From: Chthonomonadales bacterium
GTDB lineage: Bacteria; Armatimonadota; Chthonomonadetes; Chthonomonadales; CAJBBX01
Length of the DNA: 45,253 nt
Reading direction: 5' to 3'
NCBI GenBank assembly: GCA_012517255.1
Contig: JAAYVH010000272.1
Location: 1-45,253, forward strand
Each line of letters opens with the position of its first letter. Positions within the stretch are counted from its first letter, which is position 1. Below the pieces are notes generated by a model. It saw only the letters and a program-made list of their open reading frames with translations. It ran no database searches and was not told the DNA's origin. The position numbers were made by a program, and so were the translations under genes. Positions 9,227-16,076 of the stretch are shown here, one piece after another.

Positions 9227-9752
9227 GACCGCTGAGACCACGCAGGCTCCCGAGCAACTCGACAGCTTCGAGCTGCGCATCCTGGATCCGGCCAGGACAA
9301 CGCTGAGGCGCATCGGCGGCCTCACACGCCTGACCATCGAGGGCGACCGATCGTGGACCCGAGCCAATCCCGCTCGGGCCTTCCCCGTCTCCGATCCTGA
9401 CCACTACATCGGGTTTCTAGACGGCGCCGGCAAGGACATCGGCATTCTCAAGGACCCAACCCAACTGGATGAGGAGTCCCAGCGCATCCTGGCGGAGGAC
9501 CTTGAGATGCGCTACTTCGTGCCAGTAGTCACAAAGGTGAACAAGGTCAAGGTGGAGTTCGGCGCCGTCTACTGGACCGTCGAAACCACCCGTGGGCCGC
9601 GCGAGGTCATCGTCCGCAACCTGCGGGACAACCTGCAGGAGCTGAGCGCGACGCGGGTGTTGGTGACCGATGTGGATGGCAACCGGATCGAGTTCCCCGA
9701 TGTCAACGCGCTGGACGCCGAGAGCCAGGGCGTGATCCTCCGCCATCTCTGA
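9216..9752 (+). CDS. DUF1854 family protein, partner of the ABC exporter
   Basis: 178 aa, starting with GTG 9216 inside the end of the exporter gene (11-nt overlap), which implies translational coupling. The body matches DUF1854: YIGFLDGAGKDIGILKDP, then a run RYFVPVVTKVNKVKVEFG, WTVETTRGPREVIVRNLRDN and LVTDVDGNRIEFPD. DUF1854 proteins are small soluble proteins found next to this exporter type; their biochemical role is not known. The VRNLRDN segment and the DVDGNRIEFPD segment are the most conserved-looking parts. No membrane segment or signal peptide is visible. I infer a cytoplasmic accessory or regulatory subunit. Confidence 0.8.
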   Translation: MPSETAETTQAPEQLDSFELRILDPARTTLRRIGGLTRLTIEGDRSWTRANPARAFPVSDPDHYIGFLDGAGKDIGILKDPTQLDEESQRILAEDLEMRYFVPVVTKVNKVKVEFGAVYWTVETTRGPREVIVRNLRDNLQELSATRVLVTDVDGNRIEFPDVNALDAESQGVILRHL

Positions 9753-9853
9753 GCCTTCCCACTCAGCGCAATAGGTGCAACATCCCCCCTCCCTCGGACG
9801 TCCAACGATGAGACGACCCCGGTCGTCGTCCCCTCTTAGTCTGAGACACAAGG

Positions 9854-9859
9854 TACAAT
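9854..9859 (+). promoter_or_regulatory. Possible -10 element upstream of the first Gfo/Idh/MocA gene
   Basis: TACAAT within AGGTACAATGACC, 52 nt before ATG 9912. It shares GGTACAATGAC with the box upstream of the exporter gene. No -35 is recognisable. Confidence 0.4.
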
Positions 9860-9911
9860 GACCGGACGAAATCGCGCGTCACCGATGCGGGTGCACGCAG
9901 GAAGGGCCGCA

Positions 9912-11177
9912 ATGTCAGACAAGCAAGGAATGGATCGTCGGGACTTTCTCATGGGGGCGGCGTTGACCGGTCTCACCATGGGATTGGTTGTGGAGGAGCT
10001 TCGCGCCGAGCCGCAGGCCGCTGCCCAGCAGCCGGCCGCTGCGGGACCGCCTGTAACCTGTGCGGTGATCGGGTTAGGAGCGCGGGGCCGCGAGACCCTC
10101 ACGGCGCTGGCAAAGATCGCGGGTGCGCCGGTGGCCGCCATCTGCGACTCGTACACTTCGGAAGCGTACGTCAAACGTGCTCAGACAATCGCTCCCAACG
10201 CCAAGTTCGAGGCCGACTACAAAGCCGTGCTCGCCATGCCCAACGTTCAGGCCGTCTTCGTGGACACGCCCTCGCACCTGCACAAGCAGATTGTGCTCGA
10301 TGCTCTTCAAGCCGGAAAGCACGTGTTCTGCGAAGCGCCGCTGGCATCCTCGATCGAGGACGCCCGAGCCATCGCCGCAGCCGGGGCAGCCGCCAAGACC
10401 ATCTTCATGCCGGGGCTGCAGTACCGCGCGAACAAAATGCACAACCATGCGCTGACCTTCCTTGGCGACATGGGAGCGCCCGTGGCGGCTCGGGCTCAGT
10501 GGCATCGCAAGACATCGTGGCGCGCGGCGGCTCCGACGCCTGAGCGCGAGAAAGAACTGAGCTGGCGCATCTACAAGGACACCTCGACGGGACTCCCCGG
10601 GGAGATCGGCATCCACCAGTTTGATGTCATCTCGTGGTACCTGAAAGAGCAGCCCATCGCGGTGACGGGATTCGGCAACAAGAAGCCGAAGGACCGCATG
10701 GAGGTGCCTGACACGATTCAGTGCGTGTTCGAGTATCCGTCCGGTGTCTGCATGGTGTACGATGCCACAATCTGCAACTCATTTGATGGGACCTATGAGA
10801 TCATCATGGGACCGGCATTCGCCATGATGATCCGCGATCAGCGTGGCTGGATGTATAAGGAGACCGACTCGCCGCTGCTGGGCTGGGAGGTCTATGCCCG
10901 CAAGGACAAGTACGGCGATGAGAACGGCATCGCTCTTGTGGCCGACGCGACGAAACTCATGAGCCAGGGCAAGGAACCGGGCAAGGTGGGCACCGACGTC
11001 AGCAAGTCGGCGCTGTACCAGGCCTGCGAAGCGTTCATTGAGAGCGTTCGCACCGGCAAGAAGCCTGCAGCTACGCCTGAGATAGCCTACCAGGCCAATG
11101 TGGTGGCGATCCGTGCGCACGAGGCATGCATGACCGGCGGCCGCGTCGAGATCCCTGCAGATTCGCTGAAGCTGTAG
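9912..11177 (+). CDS. Tat-exported Gfo/Idh/MocA family oxidoreductase (EAP variant)
   Basis: 421 aa. ATG 9912 is preceded by AGGAAGGG at good distance; the frame is open 18 codons further but without support. The start carries a twin-arginine signal (MDRRDFLMG, hydrophobic segment to about residue 27). The Rossmann fold begins TCAVIGLGARGRE (GxGxxG-type) and continues with AVFVDTPSHLHKQIVLDALQAGKHVF. Family members usually have Glu-Lys-Pro next; here it is CEAPLA, so the lysine that contacts the nicotinamide or substrate is alanine. GEIGIHQFDVISWYL supplies the usual active-site histidine. Such proteins are NAD(P)-dependent sugar or inositol oxidoreductases. The lost lysine makes an altered chemistry possible. 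Confidence 0.85.
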   Translation: MSDKQGMDRRDFLMGAALTGLTMGLVVEELRAEPQAAAQQPAAAGPPVTCAVIGLGARGRETLTALAKIAGAPVAAICDSYTSEAYVKRAQTIAPNAKFEADYKAVLAMPNVQAVFVDTPSHLHKQIVLDALQAGKHVFCEAPLASSIEDARAIAAAGAAAKTIFMPGLQYRANKMHNHALTFLGDMGAPVAARAQWHRKTSWRAAAPTPEREKELSWRIYKDTSTGLPGEIGIHQFDVISWYLKEQPIAVTGFGNKKPKDRMEVPDTIQCVFEYPSGVCMVYDATICNSFDGTYEIIMGPAFAMMIRDQRGWMYKETDSPLLGWEVYARKDKYGDENGIALVADATKLMSQGKEPGKVGTDVSKSALYQACEAFIESVRTGKKPAATPEIAYQANVVAIRAHEACMTGGRVEIPADSLKL

Positions 11178-11211
11178 GACTGCCTCGGAGAGGCAAACGT
11201 CCATGCCATAC

Positions 11212-11227
11212 GCCCGGCCTGCCGGGC
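11212..11227 (+). terminator. GC hairpin after the first oxidoreductase gene
   Basis: GCCCGG (11212-11217) pairs with CCGGGC (11222-11227) around a CCTG loop, 35 nt after the stop codon. No T-run follows. Confidence 0.35.
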
Positions 11228-11235
11228 CTGACTTG

Positions 11236-11269
11236 CTCTTCCAACACCGAAGACGGGAGTTTGGAAGAG
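11236..11269 (+). promoter_or_regulatory. Leader hairpin before the second oxidoreductase gene
   Basis: CTCTTCCAA (11236-11244) pairs perfectly with TTGGAAGAG (11261-11269); a further CCG/CGG pairing fits in the loop. It lies just before AAAGGAG (11273-11279), so it could tune translation or stabilise the message. Function is inferred only. Confidence 0.4.
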
Positions 11270-11291
11270 ATCAAAGGAGTGACATGATACG

Positions 11292-12626
11292 ATGAGCAAC
11301 AACAGGGAGACCGGCGCGACACGGCGAGAGCTGATCAAGACCGCCGCAGCGGCAACGGTGGCTTCGGTCGCGACGGCCGGCGTGGCGAAGAGCTCGGCGT
11401 TCGCGCTGGCTCCGCCGAGCGTGCTTGGCGCGAATGACCGGATCAACATCGGCTTCGTCGGCGTCGGCGGGCAGGGCATGACCCATGTGCGGCTCCTGAG
11501 CGAGAACGCCGAAGAGAACAACACCGCCAACGTCGCCGTGTGCGACATCTACCGCCGACGGGTCAAGGGCGCGCAAGGCTTCTGCAAGCTTCCCGACAGC
11601 GCGGCCTTCGAGGACTTCCGAAAGCTCCTCGAGATGAAGGACATCGATGCTGTCTGGATCGCCACATCCGACAACTGGCACGCGCCGGTCGCCATCGCCG
11701 CCATGGAAGCGGGCAAGCACGTCTACATCGAGAAGCCCATGTGCCGCACCGTAGAAGAGGCCTATGCGATCTATGACACGGCCCAGAAGACGAAGAAGCT
11801 CGTTCAGGTGGGCTCGCAGGGATGCTCGGACCCCAAGTGGCATGTAGCGGGCAAAGTGGTCAAAGAGGGCCGCATCGGCCATCTCGTTCAGGCTCAGGGC
11901 AGCTACTGCCGCAACGGCAAGGCAGGCGAGTGGAACTACTACACCATCGATAAGGACGCCGGTCCTCAGGCCAAGGGCGACGCATACGTCAACTGGGACG
12001 TTTTCCGGATGGGCAAAGAGCCCAAGGAATGGGATCCCGATCGCTACTTCCGCTGGCGCAAGTACTGGGCCTACGGCAACGGCATCATGGGTGACCTGTT
12101 CCCCCATCGCCTTCACCCGCTTGCCATAGCCATGGCGCTCCCGCAGTCCGGTCTCGGCGGTTTCCCCATGCGGGTATCCGCCAACGGCGGGCTGTATGTG
12201 CAGAAGATCAATCCCGAGACGAAGCGCATAGACCGAGAGGTGCCCGACTTCACCACGGTTCAGGTGGACTTCGCCGAGGGCTGCACTATGATGCTGCTCG
12301 GCTCAACCATCAACGAACAGGGCTGGCAGGACATGATCCGGGGCAACAAGGCCACCCTCTATTTCGGCGGCTCCGGCGTGCAGATCCGTCCGGAACGAGT
12401 GTGGGCCGAGGAAGTGGAGTTCGGTGAGGAGCCTGTCGAGAATGCCGGCGAGAGCATCGAGTCGCACCATAAAAACTTCCTGACCTGTATCCGCGAGGGC
12501 GGCGTGCCCAACTGCAACATAGAGCTCGCGCTCCGCGTTCAGATCATGGTCTCCCTGGGCGAGATGGCCTATCGTCGCGGCAAGACCATGCATTTCGATC
12601 CCAAGACCCGCAAGTACTGGGGCTGA
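11292..12626 (+). CDS. Tat-exported Gfo/Idh/MocA family oxidoreductase
   Basis: 444 aa. The N-terminus carries a Tat-type signal (TRRELIKTAAAATVASVATAG). The Rossmann domain starts INIGFVGVGGQGM, and the EKP motif is intact in HVYIEKPMC. A catalytic-type histidine sits in MGDLFPHRLHPLAIAM. The substrate domain ends KTMHFDPKTRKYWG, as in the secreted dehydrogenases common in Planctomycetes, Acidobacteria and Armatimonadota. A NAD(P)-dependent sugar oxidation in the envelope is the usual guess; the substrate is unknown. The strong AAAGGAG is 12 nt before the start. Closer to it, at 11284, an ATG opens a three-codon frame (Met-Ile-Arg-stop) whose TGA overlaps the start codon. It is a paralogue of the preceding gene, but has kept the lysine. 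Confidence 0.88.
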   Translation: MSNNRETGATRRELIKTAAAATVASVATAGVAKSSAFALAPPSVLGANDRINIGFVGVGGQGMTHVRLLSENAEENNTANVAVCDIYRRRVKGAQGFCKLPDSAAFEDFRKLLEMKDIDAVWIATSDNWHAPVAIAAMEAGKHVYIEKPMCRTVEEAYAIYDTAQKTKKLVQVGSQGCSDPKWHVAGKVVKEGRIGHLVQAQGSYCRNGKAGEWNYYTIDKDAGPQAKGDAYVNWDVFRMGKEPKEWDPDRYFRWRKYWAYGNGIMGDLFPHRLHPLAIAMALPQSGLGGFPMRVSANGGLYVQKINPETKRIDREVPDFTTVQVDFAEGCTMMLLGSTINEQGWQDMIRGNKATLYFGGSGVQIRPERVWAEEVEFGEEPVENAGESIESHHKNFLTCIREGGVPNCNIELALRVQIMVSLGEMAYRRGKTMHFDPKTRKYWG

Positions 12627-12634
12627 CGCTGAAG

Positions 12635-12660
12635 TAGGGGCGATTCATGGATCGCCCCTA
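12635..12660. terminator. Perfect 10-bp palindrome, terminator or REP-like element
   Basis: TAGGGGCGAT (12635-12644), loop TCATGG, then ATCGCCCCTA (12651-12660). It lies 8 nt after the stop of the second oxidoreductase gene. Nearly the same palindrome, as I remember it, recurs between genes in many unrelated bacterial genomes, so this may be a mobile REP-like unit serving as a terminator. Confidence 0.6.
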
Positions 12661-12678
12661 TCCCCTTTGCCGCATTCT

Positions 12679-13563
12679 ATGTCTGCCGAACCGTTCCGTG
12701 CCGCATGCAACGCCATGGGTACGCGGTTTGAGATCCTCCTATGGGGCGGCTCCGAGCATCGTCTCCAGGCCGCAGCTCGCGAAGCGCTGGAAGAGATCGA
12801 ACGGCTCCACTGCCAGCTCAGCGCCTTCGATCCGGCGAGCGACATCTGGGACATCAACGAACGCGCGGCCTGGGAACCCGTGCTCGTCGAGCCGCGCCTG
12901 TTCGCTCTGCTGGAGCGTTGCCTTGGACTGAGCACGCAGACCCATGGCGCGTTCGACGTCACGATCGGGGGCCTGATGGCAGCATGGGGTTTTCGCGACG
13001 CTCTCACAGCTTCGTCTCGTCAGTCTGATCCATCCCAAGGACGTGTCGGCTCGAGCATGGTTGTTCTGGACCGCGATGCCTGCACCGTGCGATTCGCGGC
13101 CCAGGGCCTGTCTCTCGACCTAGGTGGCGTTGCTAAGGGCTATGCGCTCGAGGCAGCCGCCGCCATCCTTACCGAGTGCCGCATCGGCGGCGCGCTCATT
13201 CATGGCGGAACGAGCTCCGTCCTCGGGCTGGGGACTGACCCCTCCGGGCAGCCGTGGCGCGTGGGGATCCGCCGGCCAGGGACCACCGACAGAGCGAACA
13301 TCATCGCTGCAGCGAACTTACGTGACCGAGCGCTGGGGGTTTCGGCGCAGCACGGCCGCATGGCAGGCGCTGCGGGCCACATCATGGATCCACGTTCTGG
13401 CCGACCGGCCGAGGGGATCTCGCTGGCGGCTGTCGCATGCCCCTCGGCGACCGAAGCTGACGCGTTCTCGACGGCGCTTCTGGTGCTGGGGTCATCGTTC
13501 GCAGACGAGCTGCGCTCCATGGGCCACGAGGCGTGGCTGTTCGAAGCTGCCGAGCAACCCTGA
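12679..13563 (+). CDS. apbE: FAD:protein FMN transferase (ApbE family)
   Basis: 294 aa from ATG 12679; a TTG four codons upstream is the only other start. ApbE moves FMN from FAD onto a threonine of a target protein, using magnesium. Family marks are NAMGTRFEI near the start, LSAFDPASDIWDINER, GAFDVTIGGLMAAWGF, LDLGGVAKGYALEAA, HGGTSSVLGLG and HIMDPRSGRPAEG. The length is normal or slightly short. Most ApbE proteins are lipoproteins; here no signal peptide or lipobox is visible, so it may act in the cytoplasm or the start may be misplaced. No obvious flavinylation target (Nqr/Rnf or an FMN-bind domain) lies in the window. It follows the palindrome at 12635-12660 and has no clear ribosome binding site. 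Confidence 0.85.
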   Translation: MSAEPFRAACNAMGTRFEILLWGGSEHRLQAAAREALEEIERLHCQLSAFDPASDIWDINERAAWEPVLVEPRLFALLERCLGLSTQTHGAFDVTIGGLMAAWGFRDALTASSRQSDPSQGRVGSSMVVLDRDACTVRFAAQGLSLDLGGVAKGYALEAAAAILTECRIGGALIHGGTSSVLGLGTDPSGQPWRVGIRRPGTTDRANIIAAANLRDRALGVSAQHGRMAGAAGHIMDPRSGRPAEGISLAAVACPSATEADAFSTALLVLGSSFADELRSMGHEAWLFEAAEQP

Positions 13564-13589
13564 CCCGTTCCGGAGATTCGCTCAGGCCG

Positions 13590-14675
13590 CTACCAGCGTA
13601 TGGGCCGGGTCAGGTTCGGTTCCGCCGCTTCAGCATAGCCTTCATCGAAGATGCGCACCGTTGACCGCCGCACAAACCGCGTGCGGTCCTCCTCCATCTT
13701 GTCGCGGTTGCGCGGAATACCTTTGAGCAGAAGCGCCCCCAGGCGGGCCTCATCTTTGACATCTTCGAAGGGCCGCGTCTGTGCCCGCCACTTGGCGCTG
13801 CAGCGGAGCAGCCACCATTTGCGGGCGGCTCGCACAGGCCCGATTCGTTCGCCAGGCAGCATGCCGAAAACGGCCGCTTCGGTGGCCGGGTCCGTGGCGA
13901 AGACCGACTCGCCGCGTGCGAACGGGACCATAAGTCCGTTCAGTTCGCGGCTGGGGTCCACGCTGTAACGTGCCACCACCGTGTCCCACGGCACTCCCCG
14001 CACTAGCTCGCTGAGCGCCTGACGAGCCAGCTCCGCCGACGGAACGCCGATGGCGCTTACCTGAACCCGGTCAGGCGTGTGGAACCTGGCGCCGGGGTTC
14101 GCGGGATCAATGTTGCGTGCGTAGAACGCTCGGACCTCTTCGGGGCTGACCTCGACATTCCGGATGAGCAGCTTGACTTCCGCCAGCTCGAGACGAAGCC
14201 TATCCCGAAACTCCTCTTCGGTGATGCCCGCAACGGCGAGCTGTTCCAGAGAGTCGGGCTTCGAGCGTTCGCGCTCCATAGCCGCATTGACTTCGCCATC
14301 GTCGGGCCAGCACCCCTTCGAGACTGCGTACTGCCGTGCGAGCTCGTCGGCGACGAAGCGCTTCACCTCGCTGATGCCGTAGCGGCGCTCGCACCGGAAC
14401 CGCAACTCGTCCCGGCGGAGAGGGGTGCCGTTCACGATAACGACCATGGGCGTGGCCGTACGATGGTAATAGCGGCGAGCGGCCAGCGCACCGGCGACGC
14501 CGCCCAGGGCGAAGGCCGCCGCAGCCATCAATAGCGCGAACACGAGGTACCGCGAGGGCTCGGCGACCCATTGGCCCGGTCCCAGTCGGCGCAGCCGGTA
14601 GCCGGGCGGCACCTCATCGGTCGGCGCGCTTCTCGATGGCCTCAGAGGATCGTCGTCTTTCGTCCGCCCCAGCAT
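13590..14675 (-). CDS. Membrane-anchored SurA/PpiC-like (parvulin) protein, copy 1
   Basis: 361 aa from ATG 14675, which has GGGAGG six bases before it. A cytosolic stretch contains GYRLRRLGPGQWVAEP. One membrane helix follows (about residues 42-65). The outer part is a SurA_N-like helical region, then a parvulin-like domain (VVARYSVDPSRELNGLMVPF to RKWWLLRC). Parvulins are proline isomerases and chaperones for exported proteins. The domain is divergent and catalysis is not assured. It is a clear paralogue of the protein at 16073-17164: both share VADELxRQxAVSxGCWP and VVARYSVDxSRE. The two genes flank a PEP-CTERM protein, so a role in folding that protein is an inference from position. Confidence 0.65.
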   Translation of the reverse strand: MLGRTKDDDPLRPSRSAPTDEVPPGYRLRRLGPGQWVAEPSRYLVFALLMAAAAFALGGVAGALAARRYYHRTATPMVVIVNGTPLRRDELRFRCERRYGISEVKRFVADELARQYAVSKGCWPDDGEVNAAMERERSKPDSLEQLAVAGITEEEFRDRLRLELAEVKLLIRNVEVSPEEVRAFYARNIDPANPGARFHTPDRVQVSAIGVPSAELARQALSELVRGVPWDTVVARYSVDPSRELNGLMVPFARGESVFATDPATEAAVFGMLPGERIGPVRAARKWWLLRCSAKWRAQTRPFEDVKDEARLGALLLKGIPRNRDKMEEDRTRFVRRSTVRIFDEGYAEAAEPNLTRPIRW

Positions 14676-14850
14676 CCTTATCCTCCCATAACCGTTCGTC
14701 CATCGTCCGCCAGGAGCTTCCGGCGTCCTGCCCGCTCTGGGTCCCTCTACACCAGTACTATGATACTCGTCTCGGCTGCCATTCGTGAGCAAGCCCCACT
14801 GCGCTTCGCCACACTCAAGCCCTTTGGCCGGAGGGGTCTCGTTCGGTCAG

Positions 14851-14876
14851 ATGGATACCCGTCTCCGAGGGAATGA
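14851..14876. repeat. Possible decayed REP-like palindrome
   Basis: ATGGATACCCG, then a short spacer and GAGGGAATGA. It is similar in layout to the widespread TGGATTCCCGC...GCGGGAATGA repeats, which I recall from other genomes. Pairing is imperfect and only one copy is visible here. Confidence 0.3.
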
Positions 14877-14981
14877 GGCTTATGGGCGCGTGGGCTATCC
14901 CGGCTCCGGCCCGCGCGCCCACGTCATCGCGCAGGCTCTCTGCGCGGCAGTTGACCCGCGGGTGTCGTGCGCAATCTGTGG

Positions 14982-14987
14982 TATAAT
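14982..14987 (+). promoter_or_regulatory. Extended -10 promoter element for the PEP-CTERM gene
   Basis: TATAAT preceded by TGG, which makes an extended -10 (TGnTATAAT). TTGACC lies at 14951-14956, but the 25-bp spacing is too long for a normal -35. The start codon is 93 nt downstream, so a long leader is expected. Confidence 0.6.
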
Positions 14988-15080
14988 GTACTGACTCGCT
15001 TCGCGGACGTGCTACTGGCTGCTTAGCGGCATCTGCATGCGTTCCACGGGCGATGCCATCTCAGCGTGGAGAGACGAGCT

Positions 15081-16076
15081 ATGAGCTGTGCCTGCTGCAA
15101 GCGTCTGGCGTATCTCATCACGATGCTAACCGTGGTACTGGCATCGTGCCCATCGGCGTCTCGTGCCCAGTCTCCGAACTACAGTTATCTCTATCGCGTG
15201 CAGAACTTCGTCAGTTACGTCGGCCCATCACCCTACAACGACGCCACAAAGGGTGACCGGTATTTCACTTCCACCGGTTTTGAGGGGCTGAGCTTCACGA
15301 TGAACGCCTCCAACGTGGGGCAGTTCCGTGATGGGCAGCTCCGCTGGGATGCTTATGGCTCGAACCCGGCCCGCACGTTCAACTGGAACGATCTGGTACC
15401 AGCCGATCTTAGCCCAACCGGCAACAACAGCCCGTGGGACCCCGACCGCGGAGACACCGGCACGCCGTACCCAAACGAGCCAGGATATGCACGACTGAGC
15501 GACATCTTCTCTACCGGCAACATCAACCGTATCCTGGATGGCGAATCGGACGTCGCCAATGCTTACGTAGACCTGTACTTTGGCAACGGGCGCTACGTGC
15601 AATCTGATGGTATAGCCACGACACCAGAGCTCGTCCTGCTCGAGCGTGGCGGCAACAGCGCGGTGTATGTGCGCGCCATCCGAAGCGACTACACCTACTC
15701 CAACACCCTGTCCGTGAACATTCGTTCGGGCACCGGCACAACCAGTGATCCACGCACGGGTCTGAACCTGACCAACATGGGAGGAACCTGCAGTTTTTCG
15801 CTGGACTCCACAGAGATCGGGTCTGCACAGGCTGTCTACGGAACCGGCATCGACCTGATGGCTTTCGGCAACGTCAGCACGAGTGACCGGATCATCGGCT
15901 ATCAGATCTGGTTTGAGTACAACAACCCCTTCTGCAACGGCCCCGACTTGCACGGGTTCATCCTGTCGAAGGAAGCGTCCGAGGTGCCTGAGGCGCCCAC
16001 ATGGGCGGGTCTGGCGATGATGCTTGGAAGCGGCGTCGGGCTATGGCGTCGCACTTTGGGTCGCCGCACGGCCTAG
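15081..16076 (+). CDS. Secreted surface protein with a PEP-CTERM-type sorting signal
   Basis: 331 aa. ATG 15081 has GGAGA about 8 nt upstream. The signal peptide is LAYLITMLTVVLASCPSASRAQ. The C-terminus has VPEAPTWAGLAMMLGSGVGLWRR: a PEP-like motif (PEAP), one hydrophobic helix and a basic tail, the layout recognised by exosortase. The mature part is rich in Asn, Gly, Ser and Thr, with beta-strand character, and has few cysteines. It resembles exosortase-dependent surface proteins, possibly of the XDP type, but I cannot assign a function. No exosortase gene is in this window. Its TAG stop lies in a CTAG palindrome that also gives the stop of the convergent parvulin copy 2, so the two genes overlap by 4 nt. 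Confidence 0.75.
   Translation: MSCACCKRLAYLITMLTVVLASCPSASRAQSPNYSYLYRVQNFVSYVGPSPYNDATKGDRYFTSTGFEGLSFTMNASNVGQFRDGQLRWDAYGSNPARTFNWNDLVPADLSPTGNNSPWDPDRGDTGTPYPNEPGYARLSDIFSTGNINRILDGESDVANAYVDLYFGNGRYVQSDGIATTPELVLLERGGNSAVYVRAIRSDYTYSNTLSVNIRSGTGTTSDPRTGLNLTNMGGTCSFSLDSTEIGSAQAVYGTGIDLMAFGNVSTSDRIIGYQIWFEYNNPFCNGPDLHGFILSKEASEVPEAPTWAGLAMMLGSGVGLWRRTLGRRTA

Larger units (their letters stand above)
14676..15080. other. 405-bp divergent region between parvulin copy 1 and the PEP-CTERM gene
   Basis: No convincing gene. It contains a degenerate palindrome at 14851-14876 (GGATACCCG ... GAGGGAATGA), similar in style to common REP-like intergenic repeats of other bacteria, and a strong -10 element at 14982-14987. 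Confidence 0.5.

Noticed and set aside
6965-9367. 800-codon open frame on the minus strand, antisense to the ABC exporter
   Set aside because: It mirrors the exporter gene codon for codon. Its translation (rich in His, Asp, Arg, Gln) has no domain, and the plus strand holds all ABC motifs. Long antisense frames are expected in GC-rich DNA.
14951-14956. TTGACC as the -35 of the promoter at 14982
   Set aside because: The 25-bp spacer is too long; the extended -10 may suffice without it.
14571-14994. Two small plus-strand frames in the 405-bp gap
   Set aside because: Neither resembles a protein; the second runs through the promoter -10 element.
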